The notes under the pieces were generated by a model. That model saw only the letters and a program-made list of their open reading frames with translations. It was not told where the DNA came from and did not search any database. Both the position numbers and the translations under genes were made by a program. A stretch of DNA of 64,000 nt, taken from assembly GCF_028473605.1 (NCBI RefSeq), contig NZ_CP097267.1, forward strand, positions 3,340,501 to 3,404,500, in the 5' to 3' direction. Shown here piece by piece: positions 56,021-64,000 of the stretch (the stretch's first letter is position 1; every line of letters begins with the position of its first letter). Source of the stretch: Acidovorax sp. NCPPB 3576 (GTDB lineage Bacteria; Pseudomonadota; Gammaproteobacteria; Burkholderiales; Burkholderiaceae_C).

Positions 56021-57118
56021 ATGACATTGACGCTCGGTCGTGGACGCCCCACTCCCATGGTGTTCAGTGGCCTCTTCCTGCCATCGGTGGAATGGGAAAT
56101 GAAGGCAGAAGGATTTCCATGGCACGAGATGGAGTCCGAGCCCGGTGATTTCGGCACCCTCGCACGAAATCTGCGTCGAAGGGACGTCTCACCGCAACGG
56201 CTCATGAAGCAGGCCATTGAGGCCTTGAAGGCACTGGGGCAGGACAACGAAAGGGCGATCACATTCGCAAACGCACTGGAAGCCGGCTTACATGCCGGCG
56301 CGCTTGAGTCGAACGAAATTGCTGATCGCATTTCGGGCGAGCTTCCCGGCTTATGGGGATGCTTCATCGCTGGCATCCGTGAAGAGCCGACCTACCCTAC
56401 TGCTTTCATGAGGGCCTATGTCGAGATCGAACTCGCCTCCAAAAGGGCTGATGCCGCGTTGGTGGTGGGCGACTTTCGCAACGCCGCCGCGCTTGTTCGT
56501 GCCGACCCAATGCTGAACCTCTTCTGGCGCAACCATGATTTGGACGTTCTTGCCACAGCCCAAACCGAGAGAGAGACACTTCGACCTCGACTGCATGCTT
56601 GGCTGCAACTCCAACTCAGTGTCGTAGCAAGACAAGCAGTTCGTCACCCAGGTGCGATACAAGCGCAGGAACTGTGTGGAAAGTACAGCAATCTACTCAC
56701 AGGCCATCGAATCCAACCCGGCGTCTCCTGGCTCAGGATGGCTAAAAGCCTCGCAGGCGCAGCAAGTCTCGCGCAGTTGCGCGAACAATTGCTGCTGAAT
56801 AGTACCGATTCGGCTTCGCTGCCTAGCGAAGCGACGATCAAGCGATGGAATCGGGGCGTCATATTTCCCCAACGGACCGATCAACTGCGGACATTCATCG
56901 AGAGGGTGGCAGCAAGAGGACACATCTACAGGCCAGTGTTGGCGGCAAACAAAATCTGTGATGCACTGGTAAGGATGTATGTCACAGCCCACCGTCTCAA
57001 CCATGTGGGCTTTTTCGCATCGCTTCTCTGGCAAGAACCTGCGACGCACGTGCAAAGATCCTTCGATGAGTGGTGCGATCACCATCGCGGCACGCCGCGC
57101 GCAGAGCGCGGCGCTTGA
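56021..57118 (+). CDS. Unrecognised island protein, 365 residues
   Basis: 365 residues from ATG 56021, or 379 from ATG 55979. Start region MTLTLGRGRPTPMVFSG. Predicted largely helical and soluble, with no signal peptide or membrane helix. The segment SEATIKRWNRG near residue 278 looks like the recognition helix of a helix-turn-helix, but no family is recognised. Codon use is less GC-biased than core genes, in keeping with transfer. It stands alone, not in an operon. Confidence 0.65.
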   Translation: MTLTLGRGRPTPMVFSGLFLPSVEWEMKAEGFPWHEMESEPGDFGTLARNLRRRDVSPQRLMKQAIEALKALGQDNERAITFANALEAGLHAGALESNEIADRISGELPGLWGCFIAGIREEPTYPTAFMRAYVEIELASKRADAALVVGDFRNAAALVRADPMLNLFWRNHDLDVLATAQTERETLRPRLHAWLQLQLSVVARQAVRHPGAIQAQELCGKYSNLLTGHRIQPGVSWLRMAKSLAGAASLAQLREQLLLNSTDSASLPSEATIKRWNRGVIFPQRTDQLRTFIERVAARGHIYRPVLAANKICDALVRMYVTAHRLNHVGFFASLLWQEPATHVQRSFDEWCDHHRGTPRAERGA

Positions 57119-57121
57119 GCG

Positions 57122-57301
57122 TCACTTTTGACGCGGCCGATTGACGCTTCTCTTTTTCCCGGACGGTCCCTTGTCGGGGCCTGCTGGCCAACCGCCCGCG
57201 TTTCCGGGACCCAAGCCTTTTCCGAGTCCGGGACGGGGAGCGTCTGTACGAATTGCAGGATCTCGGGGCTTCTGGGCAATCGCTTTAGGAGTTGATTTCA
57301 T
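57122..57301 (-). CDS. Small basic Gly/Pro-rich protein
   Basis: 59 residues from ATG 57301. MKSTPKAIAQKPRD followed by GLGKGLGPGNAGGWPAG and a Lys/Arg-rich end GPSGKKRSVNRPRQK. Small proteins with such GxGPGGAGGWP and lysine-rich ends occur on many proteobacterial accessory elements as far as I recall; none has a known role. Coding is uncertain because the strand opposite is also open. Confidence 0.35.
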   Translation of the reverse strand: MKSTPKAIAQKPRDPAIRTDAPRPGLGKGLGPGNAGGWPAGPDKGPSGKKRSVNRPRQK

Positions 57302-57429
57302 ATCGATCTTCAATGACGCGGCAATGGCACCGCAGAAGAAATTCTGAAATCAAAAGCTGCCTTGCGCGGGATCATCTTTTCGGCAACTGTCGTGTTTCAC
57401 GCGAGCGTCATGCGTGAGCAAGCGACTGC

Positions 57430-58074
57430 TCAGGCCTTCTTGTCCGTAATTGCATTGATTCCTTTAATTGCAAATTTTTTGGAATAGAGCGGAGACGTGT
57501 AATAAGAGCCTTTTTTCGTCGCGAGAGTTATCAGATTTTTCATCGCGCCCTCAAGGCCTTCTTCGGCATATGCGATAGATTGGGTGTTTCCGAATGGCTT
57601 GTCTGGCTCATAAGTCGTGCAAGGCACTGTTGGATGGCCTATCTCTTTAAGATACTCATCAAAGGCATTCTGACTTATGGCCAAGCCGAAAACACGCCAA
57701 GCGTACTTCTTCCCCCAATAGTAGCCAGTCACTTTACCCTTGGGCGTTACTCGCCGGTCATTATTGACTTTTTCAATCGCGTAATTTTCAGCAGACACTT
57801 TCTGCGCCACCGCATGGCTAATCGCTGGGTCCACCTCGGAAATCTCGGAAATAAACGCCGTATCAACAATATTCAGTCCATTCCGATCCGGCCTGAAACC
57901 GATATTGTAGTGTTTCCCATCAACGACCCTTGGCGTTGATGCTCCTTCAAATTGGTACACAGTCGCCGTTGTTGCAGGTGTAAATTTGTGCAGGTAGCTT
58001 CCACTCGGTTGCTGAACGATCGTGTAGTTCGTCACAATAAGATTATGAATTGTATGCAGGTCGCGCGGCTTCAT
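57430..58074 (-). CDS. Unrecognised protein, 214 residues, AT-richer than surroundings
   Basis: MKPRDLHTIHNLIVTNYTIV at the N-terminus; no signal peptide or membrane helix. Contains a conserved-looking core VTGYYWGKKYAWRVFGL and a C-terminus AIKGINAITDKKA. GC content is clearly lower than core genes, consistent with recent transfer. No family recognised; it could be a bacteriocin-immunity or phage-derived gene but nothing supports a choice. Confidence 0.6.
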   Translation of the reverse strand: MKPRDLHTIHNLIVTNYTIVQQPSGSYLHKFTPATTATVYQFEGASTPRVVDGKHYNIGFRPDRNGLNIVDTAFISEISEVDPAISHAVAQKVSAENYAIEKVNNDRRVTPKGKVTGYYWGKKYAWRVFGLAISQNAFDEYLKEIGHPTVPCTTYEPDKPFGNTQSIAYAEEGLEGAMKNLITLATKKGSYYTSPLYSKKFAIKGINAITDKKA

Positions 58075-58475
58075 AATTGCAAATCCTTTGCAAGAAATTA
58101 TTCATAAAAGATAGCTTATTGAAATTCAAAGTGGATACAACCAACGGTCATATAAAAATATAAGTTAGCTTGAGGCCTTATTACCGAAAGAGTTTACCCT
58201 ACGAAACTGAACTTCACGGAGAGTAGCACAGCAGAAACGAGGGCACGAGAGACCACGTTCGCACAATGGGCTAACATAAATATTCGCCTGAAATGACTGG
58301 GTGAAATGAGCATCTCATTCCACGCCAATTCTGCAGCCTCTCCCTAATCTGCTGCTTGAAATTTTGGTGCTTAGATCTATGCGCCGTTCACGCGCGGCGG
58401 TTGTCCTTCAATCGCCCATTTCAGATGCAGCATCTGCAAGGCTGATTCGAGCGCGAATAATTTCGCGCCCCCTAA
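58075..58475. other. AT-rich non-coding stretch
   Basis: About 400 bp with no open frame of note and no clear repeat. It ends at the CTAA target site of the IS5-family element. Confidence 0.5.
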
Positions 58476-59882
58476 CAGGCTGAAGAAATACTCCCCAGAT
58501 TCCAAGCCAGTCCTGGCCTGCGGTCGTCGGCGGGCTCGCTGGCTTTCACATCCCGGGATCCGAGCGGCCAATCAGGCGTTCTTGCGCATGTTGGGGCCAC
58601 CTTTGCACCCGTTTTCCCTCAATGCACTGCCTGCGCACGCACCTGTCCCCATTGCCCCAGCGTGCGCATGCGCACCAGGTTGTAGCCCGCCATCGTCAGC
58701 ACGAACATCTGGTCCACGCGCTTGATTCCTCGCACCATCACCTGCCTCATGCCGCCCACGGTCTTGGCCCAGCCAAAGCCTTGCTCGATGAGCTTTCTCT
58801 TTTGTTGCGATACCGCGTAGCCTTCGCTTTGCGCAATGGCTTCGGGCACGGCCGAGTTTCTGCCTGACTTGTTCTGGGCCACGTGGGGCGTGACGTTCAT
58901 GGCCTGGCACGCTTCAATGAATTCGCATGCGTCATAGCCTTTGTCTGCCCCCAGCGTGATGGTTCGCATGGGATCGGCCTGCGCCTGCCTGGCGTCGTTG
59001 ATCATGGCCTTGGCTGCTTCCCGTTCTGCGTAGCCATCGGCCAGCGTGACTACCGCATTGGCCACCAGCCCGTGGCGGTTGTCGCTCAGGGTGTGCCCCA
59101 TGTAGCGCAGTTCGCTGGCGGTATTGCCTTTGCGGTACAGCCGGGCATCGGCATCGGTTGTGGATTCGTGGGTGTCGTTGCTGCGCCGCTGGCCCTTGAA
59201 GTTGCCGCCATCGCTGTTGGCTTTGGCATCTGCACCATGGCCATCATCTGTGTTGTCACTATTGCCATCACGACCATCACCGCTCGCGTCATCGTCGCCT
59301 TTGCGCGCGAAGCTCTTGTGGCCCGCCCAGGCCTGGATGAGCGTGCCGTCCACACTGAAGTGCTCGCCCGAGAGCCAGTGCTTCTTGTCGGCGATCTTGA
59401 GCACTTCGTTGAAGAACTCGATCACGGCGTCGTGCTCGATCAGGCGCTCACGATTCTTGGTGAACACGCTGGGTACCCAGACCTCGTCGTCCATGGACAG
59501 GCCTATGAACCAGCGAAACAAGAGGTTGTACTGCACCTGCTCCATCAACTGGCGCTCCGAGCGCACGCTGTACAGCACTTGCAGCAGCATGGCGCGCAGC
59601 AGCTTCTCGGGGGCGATGCTGGGGCGCCCGCCTTTGATGTCTGCTTCGTACATGCGCGAGAACAGGGCATCCATCTTGGCCAAGGCTGCGTTGACCATCT
59701 TGCGGATGGGACGCAGGGGATGCGAGGCTGGGACAAAGTCGTCGAGCTTGCGAACGGAAAACAGGCTCTCGGTGAAGGTGTCGGCGCCGCGCATGGGGTC
59801 AGGCAATGGAGATGGGAGGGACTGGTGAGCTTACCGGGGTTGGGTTGCCGGGCTGGCTGAGCGGGGGTATTTCTTCAGCCTG
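58476..59882 (-). mobile_element. Complete IS5-family insertion sequence, about 1.4 kb
   Basis: Terminal inverted repeats CAGGCTGAAGAAATAC (58476-58491) and its complement GTATTTCTTCAGCCTG (59867-59882) are identical over 16 bp. The element is flanked by CTAA on both sides (58472-58475 and 59883-59886), matching the YTAR target duplication of IS5-type elements. It encodes one transposase and is probably active. Confidence 0.88.
58619..59806 (-). CDS. IS5-family transposase
   Basis: 395 residues. DDE residues lie in HFSVDGTLIQAWAGHKS (first Asp), LGADKGYDACEF (second Asp) and EQGFGWAKTVGG (Glu). Start MPDPMRGADTFTESLFS. An unusual Asp/Asn/Gly-rich insert (residues ~168-205, DDDASGDGRDGNSDN) between the first and second active-site residues is longer than in most IS5 members. 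Intact, so likely functional. Confidence 0.93.
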   Translation of the reverse strand: MPDPMRGADTFTESLFSVRKLDDFVPASHPLRPIRKMVNAALAKMDALFSRMYEADIKGGRPSIAPEKLLRAMLLQVLYSVRSERQLMEQVQYNLLFRWFIGLSMDDEVWVPSVFTKNRERLIEHDAVIEFFNEVLKIADKKHWLSGEHFSVDGTLIQAWAGHKSFARKGDDDASGDGRDGNSDNTDDGHGADAKANSDGGNFKGQRRSNDTHESTTDADARLYRKGNTASELRYMGHTLSDNRHGLVANAVVTLADGYAEREAAKAMINDARQAQADPMRTITLGADKGYDACEFIEACQAMNVTPHVAQNKSGRNSAVPEAIAQSEGYAVSQQKRKLIEQGFGWAKTVGGMRQVMVRGIKRVDQMFVLTMAGYNLVRMRTLGQWGQVRAQAVH

Positions 59883-59922
59883 CTAAAGGGGCACTACTCG
59901 AACAACCAAAGGAGGTTTCATC

Positions 59923-60825
59923 ATGAGAATACGTCACTTGCAATATTTCCTGATCGTTGCCCAGGAGCAGAGTTTCGTTCGCGCCGCTGCCAGAGCGAAT
60001 ATCGAGCCATCACCGTTATCGCGGGCAATCAAGGATCTGGAAGAGCAATTGGGCGTGCAGTTGCTGAACAGAACGAAGGGCCGGATCACCCTCACCTGGT
60101 GCGGAGAGGTATTTCGGGATGAGGCCCGCCGTATAATCGAATACATAGAAAGCGCTAAAACCCGCGTTGCAGCGGCATCCCTCGGATTCAAGGGTCGTTT
60201 GCGGGTAGGCATTACCGACAGTCTCGCCCAGCCGCGTCTGACACGACTTCTTTCACAAAGCCGGGAAGAAGAACCCAGTACGGAAATTCGCATTACCGAA
60301 ATGACCGTCAACGAAATGCAGATTGCGCTTCGATATGACCAGATCGACATGGGCTTCACCATGGATGAGGAACCCGTTGATGGCTACCTTAAGCACATGG
60401 TGTGGAAGGAGCGCCCAGCAATAGCGATCCCCAAACATCACCCGATCCTGTCTCAGGACAAAGTTTCCATGCGGGAAGTGGTCCGTTACCCACTGATCAT
60501 GTGCCACCCGGAACGATGGGCGGGTGGCTACAAAGTCATACAGCGCTGGATCACCGATCACGATCTCGCATCACCGACCGTCGCAGAACATGCCGCGTGC
60601 CATGAGGCCATGATGATGCTCGTCGCGGCAGGATACGGGGTGGGCATCGGCATGCAGTCCCAAGCCGCCCTGTATGACCATCCGAACGTCATTGTCCGGC
60701 CCATGGTGGACGAAATCCCGGATGTCCCCACCTTCATCGTTATCTCCGATGAAAACACCTCACCGGAAACGACTCGATTTATCCAGCGTGCAAGACAAAT
60801 CGGAATGGCCACGCCGACCGATTAA
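59923..60825 (+). CDS. LysR-family regulator at the ICE end
   Basis: 300 residues. It has the perfect ribosome site AAAGGAGGT 10 bp upstream. wHTH MRIRHLQYFLIVAQEQSFVR ... EPSPLSRAIKDLEEQLG and an effector domain starting GFKGRLRVGITDSLAQ. Such LysR genes sit at the ends of ICEclc/PFGI-1-type elements; TciR of ICEclc, which starts the transfer programme, is one, but orthology is not shown. The IS insertion 40 bp upstream may have displaced its promoter. Confidence 0.85.
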   Translation: MRIRHLQYFLIVAQEQSFVRAAARANIEPSPLSRAIKDLEEQLGVQLLNRTKGRITLTWCGEVFRDEARRIIEYIESAKTRVAAASLGFKGRLRVGITDSLAQPRLTRLLSQSREEEPSTEIRITEMTVNEMQIALRYDQIDMGFTMDEEPVDGYLKHMVWKERPAIAIPKHHPILSQDKVSMREVVRYPLIMCHPERWAGGYKVIQRWITDHDLASPTVAEHAACHEAMMMLVAAGYGVGIGMQSQAALYDHPNVIVRPMVDEIPDVPTFIVISDENTSPETTRFIQRARQIGMATPTD

Positions 60826-61305
60826 TCGCCAACATGAAATTTTCATGACATATCCCCTGCATTTTCCATCGGCCTGACGACAAAAAAAGTCACCTGCTTG
60901 CATGGCAGGTGCCATATTCCGTTGATTTCAAAACGATTAAAGGATTGCGCTGTTTTTCTGCCAGCAGCGGCAAGCCGCCTTGAGAACAACTTTTTGTGTA
61001 AAGCGCAGACATTTTAAGTCGCTCGGGCGACGTTTTGCGGCAGAACATGGTGCTCAAGCGCCTGGCATCCTGACAGGCAATACCAAGCTCTTCATTCGCG
61101 CGCGATCGCTACTTAATATGTAGCGCCCTGACCCAAACCGTGAGAGTTGAATGACGAGCGAACTGGCTGGTAATCACGTTTCTGATTGCGACGGAATGAA
61201 TGCGGTATCCATTGCAACCGCATTGTTTACTGATTTTCGGCAATGGCATCCATTTAATGCGGATCACGCCCAAGAAGTGCCACTGAGCATCAAGGAGTGA
61301 TCGCA
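60826..61305 (+). other. Intergenic region before alpA, with hairpins
   Basis: 480 bp with no credible gene. CACCTGC at 60891 and GCAGGTG at 60905 form a hairpin that has a T-run on the minus strand, and GTCGC-TCGG-GCGAC lies at 61018-61031. It should hold the alpA promoter, which in ICEclc is active only in a subset of cells. Confidence 0.45.
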
Positions 61306-61518
61306 ATGTCCGAACAGAGCAGCCCGCCGGATACCGGGCGCAAAATCCTTCGCCGTGCGGAGGTGGAAGCCAAGACGGGTTTCAAACGCGCGCACCTGTA
61401 CAACCTGATGAAGGATGGCAAGTTTCCGAAAGCCGTCCGGCTAGGGGTGCGTGCCGTGGGCTGGGATTCCACGGAGATCGACCAGTGGATCATCGACCGT
61501 CTCAATGACCGCGCATGA
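61306..61518 (+). CDS. alpA: AlpA-family excisionase-like regulator
   Basis: 70 residues from ATG 61306, with ribosome site AAGGAG. Core ILRRAEVEAKTGFKRAHLYNLMKDGKFPKAVRLGVRAVGWDSTEID is the AlpA/MerR-like winged HTH in full length (read in parts). In phage and ICE it acts as a regulator or excisionase. First gene of the alpA-parA-shi-parB run. Confidence 0.93.
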   Translation: MSEQSSPPDTGRKILRRAEVEAKTGFKRAHLYNLMKDGKFPKAVRLGVRAVGWDSTEIDQWIIDRLNDRA

Positions 61519-61555
61519 CCCGGCTCCCATTCGTTGTGAAGCGGAGCGAACCGCC

Positions 61556-62419
61556 ATGCAGGTGATTTCGGTGATTTCGACCAAGGGCGGCGTCGGGAAA
61601 ACCACCGTTGCCGCCAATCTCGGCGGGTTCATCGCGGACGCGGGTTTGCGCGTGCTGTTGCTGGACCTGGACATGCAACCCACCCTCTCGTCGTACTACG
61701 AGCTCACCAGCCGTGCCCCGTCTGGCATTTACGAGTTACTGGCTTTCAACGAGCGCGACCTCACGCGGCTGGTCTCGCACACCGCGATCGAACGCCTGCA
61801 TGTGGTTTTGTCCAACGACGAGCATCGGCAACTCAATACGCTGCTTCTGAATGCTCCGGATGGACGGCTGCGGTTGCGCCATCTGCTCCCGGTATTTCGG
61901 CCCCACTACGACGTGGTGCTGATAGACACCCAGGGGGCCCGAAGCGTCCTCCTGGAGATGGCGGTGCTCGCGTCGGAATGCGTGGTCTCACCCGTGACGC
62001 CGGAAGTGCTCGCAGCCCGAGAATTGCGGCGCGGGACGCTGCAGCTCATCGAAGATATCGCCCCATACCGGCATCTTGGCATCCCCGTGCCACCGCTGCA
62101 CCTGCTGATCAATCGGGTGCCTGCGGTTTCGGCCAATGCCCGGCTGATCCAGCAGACGCTGCGCCTGGTGTTTGGAGAACATCCCGGCGTCCATGTCCTC
62201 GAAACAGAGGTGCCGGCCATCGAGGCGTTTCCGCGCGCCGCCACACGCGGATTGCCCGCCCATCGGGTGGAACATCGCCGCCCCCAGGGACGCCTCACCC
62301 CAGCGGCATTCGAGATCGTCCGCGCCCTGGCTTCGGAGTTGTGCCCCCAGTGGAACGAACGTTTTGTCGCGGTGAACGGCAAGCCCGGCGGGAGATTTGC
62401 CCATGCCAAACGCCCATGA
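61556..62419 (+). CDS. parA: ParA-family ATPase of an integrative and conjugative element
   Basis: 287 residues from ATG 61556. Deviant Walker A STKGGVGKTTVAANLGG, Walker A' LLDLDMQP and Walker B VVLIDTQGA. It is 37 bp downstream of alpA. In ICEclc the equivalent ParA, with Shi, arrests division of donor cells before transfer. The start of this gene avoids the 35 extra codons of a longer open frame. Confidence 0.93.
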   Translation: MQVISVISTKGGVGKTTVAANLGGFIADAGLRVLLLDLDMQPTLSSYYELTSRAPSGIYELLAFNERDLTRLVSHTAIERLHVVLSNDEHRQLNTLLLNAPDGRLRLRHLLPVFRPHYDVVLIDTQGARSVLLEMAVLASECVVSPVTPEVLAARELRRGTLQLIEDIAPYRHLGIPVPPLHLLINRVPAVSANARLIQQTLRLVFGEHPGVHVLETEVPAIEAFPRAATRGLPAHRVEHRRPQGRLTPAAFEIVRALASELCPQWNERFVAVNGKPGGRFAHAKRP

Positions 62420-62663
62420 GCTTGCCCGCGGCCACAAACGATTGCTGCCTCTCATCGAGTTTGCGCTGAAGGAGGGGTGGGAAGTCACACGCACCGCCGG
62501 GGGGCATCTCCGGTTTTTCAAAGCGGGGCTGGCCCCCATCTTCACCAGCTCGACCCCCAGCGATCACCGCTCCGCTAGCAATGCACACGCCCGGCTGCGC
62601 CGCGCGCAGCGCCAGGCAGATACATCGCACGATACCGGCAGACACGAGGCACCCCATGGCTGA
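62403..62663 (+). CDS. shi: Small protein between parA and parB (Shi position, HicA-like fold)
   Basis: 86 residues from ATG 62403; overlaps parA by 17 bp and parB by 8 bp. The body GHKRLLPLIEFALKEGWEVTRTAGGHLRFFK resembles the HicA double-stranded-RNA-binding-like fold. Its place between parA and the parB-like gene is that of shi in ICEclc, reported to act with ParA in cell-division arrest. The symbol rests on position, not on sequence comparison. Confidence 0.6.
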   Translation: MPNAHELARGHKRLLPLIEFALKEGWEVTRTAGGHLRFFKAGLAPIFTSSTPSDHRSASNAHARLRRAQRQADTSHDTGRHEAPHG

Positions 62664-64000
62664 GATTTCCCCACAGGACATGGCATCGCGGTTGCTGCAG
62701 GACCGTTTCACCCGCACCGGGCCTGTGGCAGACGCGCTGACGGACCCGATCGCCGATACGCCGATGATCGTGACACTGGACGAGTTGCGCCCCTACGAGC
62801 TCGATCCCCGGATCACGCGCAATCCGCTGTACGACGACATCCTGGCGTCGATCCGCGAGCGTGGTCTGGACACACCGCCGCCGATCACCCGCCGACCTGG
62901 CGCGACCCACTACATCATCCGCAATGGTGGCAATACCCGGTTGGCAGTCCTGCGGGAGTTGTGGGCGCAGACCAAGGACGAGCGGTTCTTTCGCATCGGT
63001 TGCCTCTTTCGCCCCTGGCCCCAGCGCGGCGAGATCGTCGCGCTGACCGGCCACCTCGCGGAAAACGAACTCCATGGCGGCCTGTCTTTCATCGAGCAGG
63101 CGCTCGGCATCGAGAAGGTTCGGGAGCTCTATGAAGAAGAGGATGGCAAGCCGCTGTCGCAATCTGAACTGGCGCGGCGGCTGAAATCGGATGGCTATCC
63201 GGTTCCCCAACCCCACATCAGCCGCATGCAGGAGGCGATTCAATACCTGCTACCCGCCATTCCGAATGTCCTCTACGGCGGTCTCGGTCGGCACCAGGTC
63301 GAACAACTCACGGCCCTGCGCAGGACGGGAACGAAGATTTGGGAGGCGCGTGCAGCATCGAGCCGGCTCGACCTGGATTTTCCGACGCTGTTCCAGGATG
63401 TGCTGTCGGTCTTCGACGCGAGCCCAGGCCAGTTCAACGTGCAGCGCGTGCAGGACGAACTGGTGGGACAGATGGCCGATCTGCTGGGCGAGAAGTACGA
63501 TACGCTCGCCTTCGATATCACGGCCTCGGACAAGCGCTGGCAGTTGCTCAGCAGCGAACCGGGCAGCGTGCCGGCCATCCCCGCGATGCCGGCCCCGCCC
63601 GAGCTGCCCCCTCCCCCACGCCCATCGCCTGCGACATCTCCCATCGCAGCGCTGCCTGCGCCCCGCACGGAACCATCGACCGACCCTTCCGAAGCGGTCT
63701 CGCCACCGGAACCGCTCACAGTTCAAGCGCGCAACGGCGCTTTCGACGAGGCGGACGATCATGCAGCGCGGGTGCGTGGGCATGTGGTTTCCCCGGCACC
63801 GACGTCCGATCGATTGCAGTCCATCCAGCGCCTGGTGGCCGACCACCTTGGCGAGGCACCGCCGGACTTCGAGAGCAATGTGCTGCAAGCCATTCCGGTG
63901 CAGGCGGGTGGCCTCTATCCGGTGAGCGACATCTGGTACATCGATCCGGGCCTGGACACGCCGGAACGGCTGAGAACCCTCATCGCGCAACTGGCGCTGG
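62656..64000 (+). CDS. parB: ParB-family protein of PFGI-1-type ICE (partial, runs off right edge)
   Basis: 448 codons visible from ATG 62656. ParB/Srx N-terminal region with IVTLDELRPYELDPRITRNP and NGGNTRLAVLREL, followed by LSQSELARRLKSDGYPVPQP, a helix-turn-helix. A Pro-rich linker (residues ~310-360) separates a further C-terminal domain. Related ICE proteins act as regulators of transfer genes (BisD in ICEclc), not only in partition; inferred from position. Confidence 0.88.
   Translation, partial: MAEISPQDMASRLLQDRFTRTGPVADALTDPIADTPMIVTLDELRPYELDPRITRNPLYDDILASIRERGLDTPPPITRRPGATHYIIRNGGNTRLAVLRELWAQTKDERFFRIGCLFRPWPQRGEIVALTGHLAENELHGGLSFIEQALGIEKVRELYEEEDGKPLSQSELARRLKSDGYPVPQPHISRMQEAIQYLLPAIPNVLYGGLGRHQVEQLTALRRTGTKIWEARAASSRLDLDFPTLFQDVLSVFDASPGQFNVQRVQDELVGQMADLLGEKYDTLAFDITASDKRWQLLSSEPGSVPAIPAMPAPPELPPPPRPSPATSPIAALPAPRTEPSTDPSEAVSPPEPLTVQARNGAFDEADDHAARVRGHVVSPAPTSDRLQSIQRLVADHLGEAPPDFESNVLQAIPVQAGGLYPVSDIWYIDPGLDTPERLRTLIAQLAL

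Noticed and set aside
57141..57347. 68-codon frame on the plus strand
   Set aside because: Opposite strand of a small Lys/Gly-rich frame that fits a recurring protein pattern better; neither is certain.

Overview
The window is high-GC DNA (about two thirds G+C by eye) with the gene content of a beta-proteobacterium of the Comamonadaceae. The best fit is a plant-associated Acidovorax/Paracidovorax. The reasons are orphan Bug/TctC-type binding proteins, Liv-type transporters, many LysR regulators, a malonate operon, and an LRR-Fic type III effector gene behind a textbook hrp (PIP-box) promoter. The species is inferred, not proven.

Region by region. 0-1.1 kb: the 5' end of a CcoI-like copper P-type ATPase, divergent from a universal stress protein, with an FNR/ANR box between them. 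1.2-8.2 kb: a livFGMH-binding protein operon ending upstream at an amidohydrolase, divergent from a GcvA-like LysR gene. 8.2-9.8 kb: a membrane diguanylate cyclase. 9.9-15.7 kb: a malonate catabolic operon (GntR regulator, malonyl-CoA decarboxylase, Bug binding protein, crotonase, malonyl-CoA synthetase). 16-19.2 kb: a GlxA-type regulator, an MFS transporter and lgt. 19.5-21.8 kb: a siderophore receptor behind a Fur box. 21.8-24.4 kb: an atypical patch with a small secreted Cys-rich protein and the LRR-Fic effector, whose promoter and first codons are tandemly duplicated (174-bp period). 24.5-32.6 kb: bacterioferritin, LysR/ilvD, a small Trp-rich protein, cytochrome c, a LapA-like protein, acs and a YqhA-like protein. 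32.7-36.9 kb: proVWX with a strong promoter and a leader of about 430 nt. 36.9-40.2 kb: LysR, an orphan amino-acid binding protein and a class V aminotransferase. 40.4-44.1 kb: an exported intradiol-dioxygenase-like lipoprotein, a small exported protein and a BaeSR-like two-component pair. 44.2-47.8 kb: a Fur-box TonB receptor and topoisomerase IB. 47.8-53.3 kb: class II and class I fumarases on either side of an MHYT-GGDEF-EAL protein. 53.4-55.6 kb: murI, a YgjP-like metallopeptidase, a family of unknown function and tRNA-Leu(UAA).

From about 55.7 kb the character changes to accessory DNA. There is a degenerate tRNA-Gly 3' end, two proteins I do not recognise, a complete IS5-family element with CTAA target duplications, a LysR regulator, and then an alpA-parA-shi-parB module typical of the end of an ICEclc/PFGI-1-type integrative and conjugative element, which runs off the right edge.

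A dispersed palindromic repeat (TGCTAT...ATAGCA followed by TGCCCTAGTG) recurs at least six times in full form, plus shorter relatives, across the core part of the window. One copy lies in frame inside the crotonase gene, and two others supply or overlap the ends of neighbouring genes.
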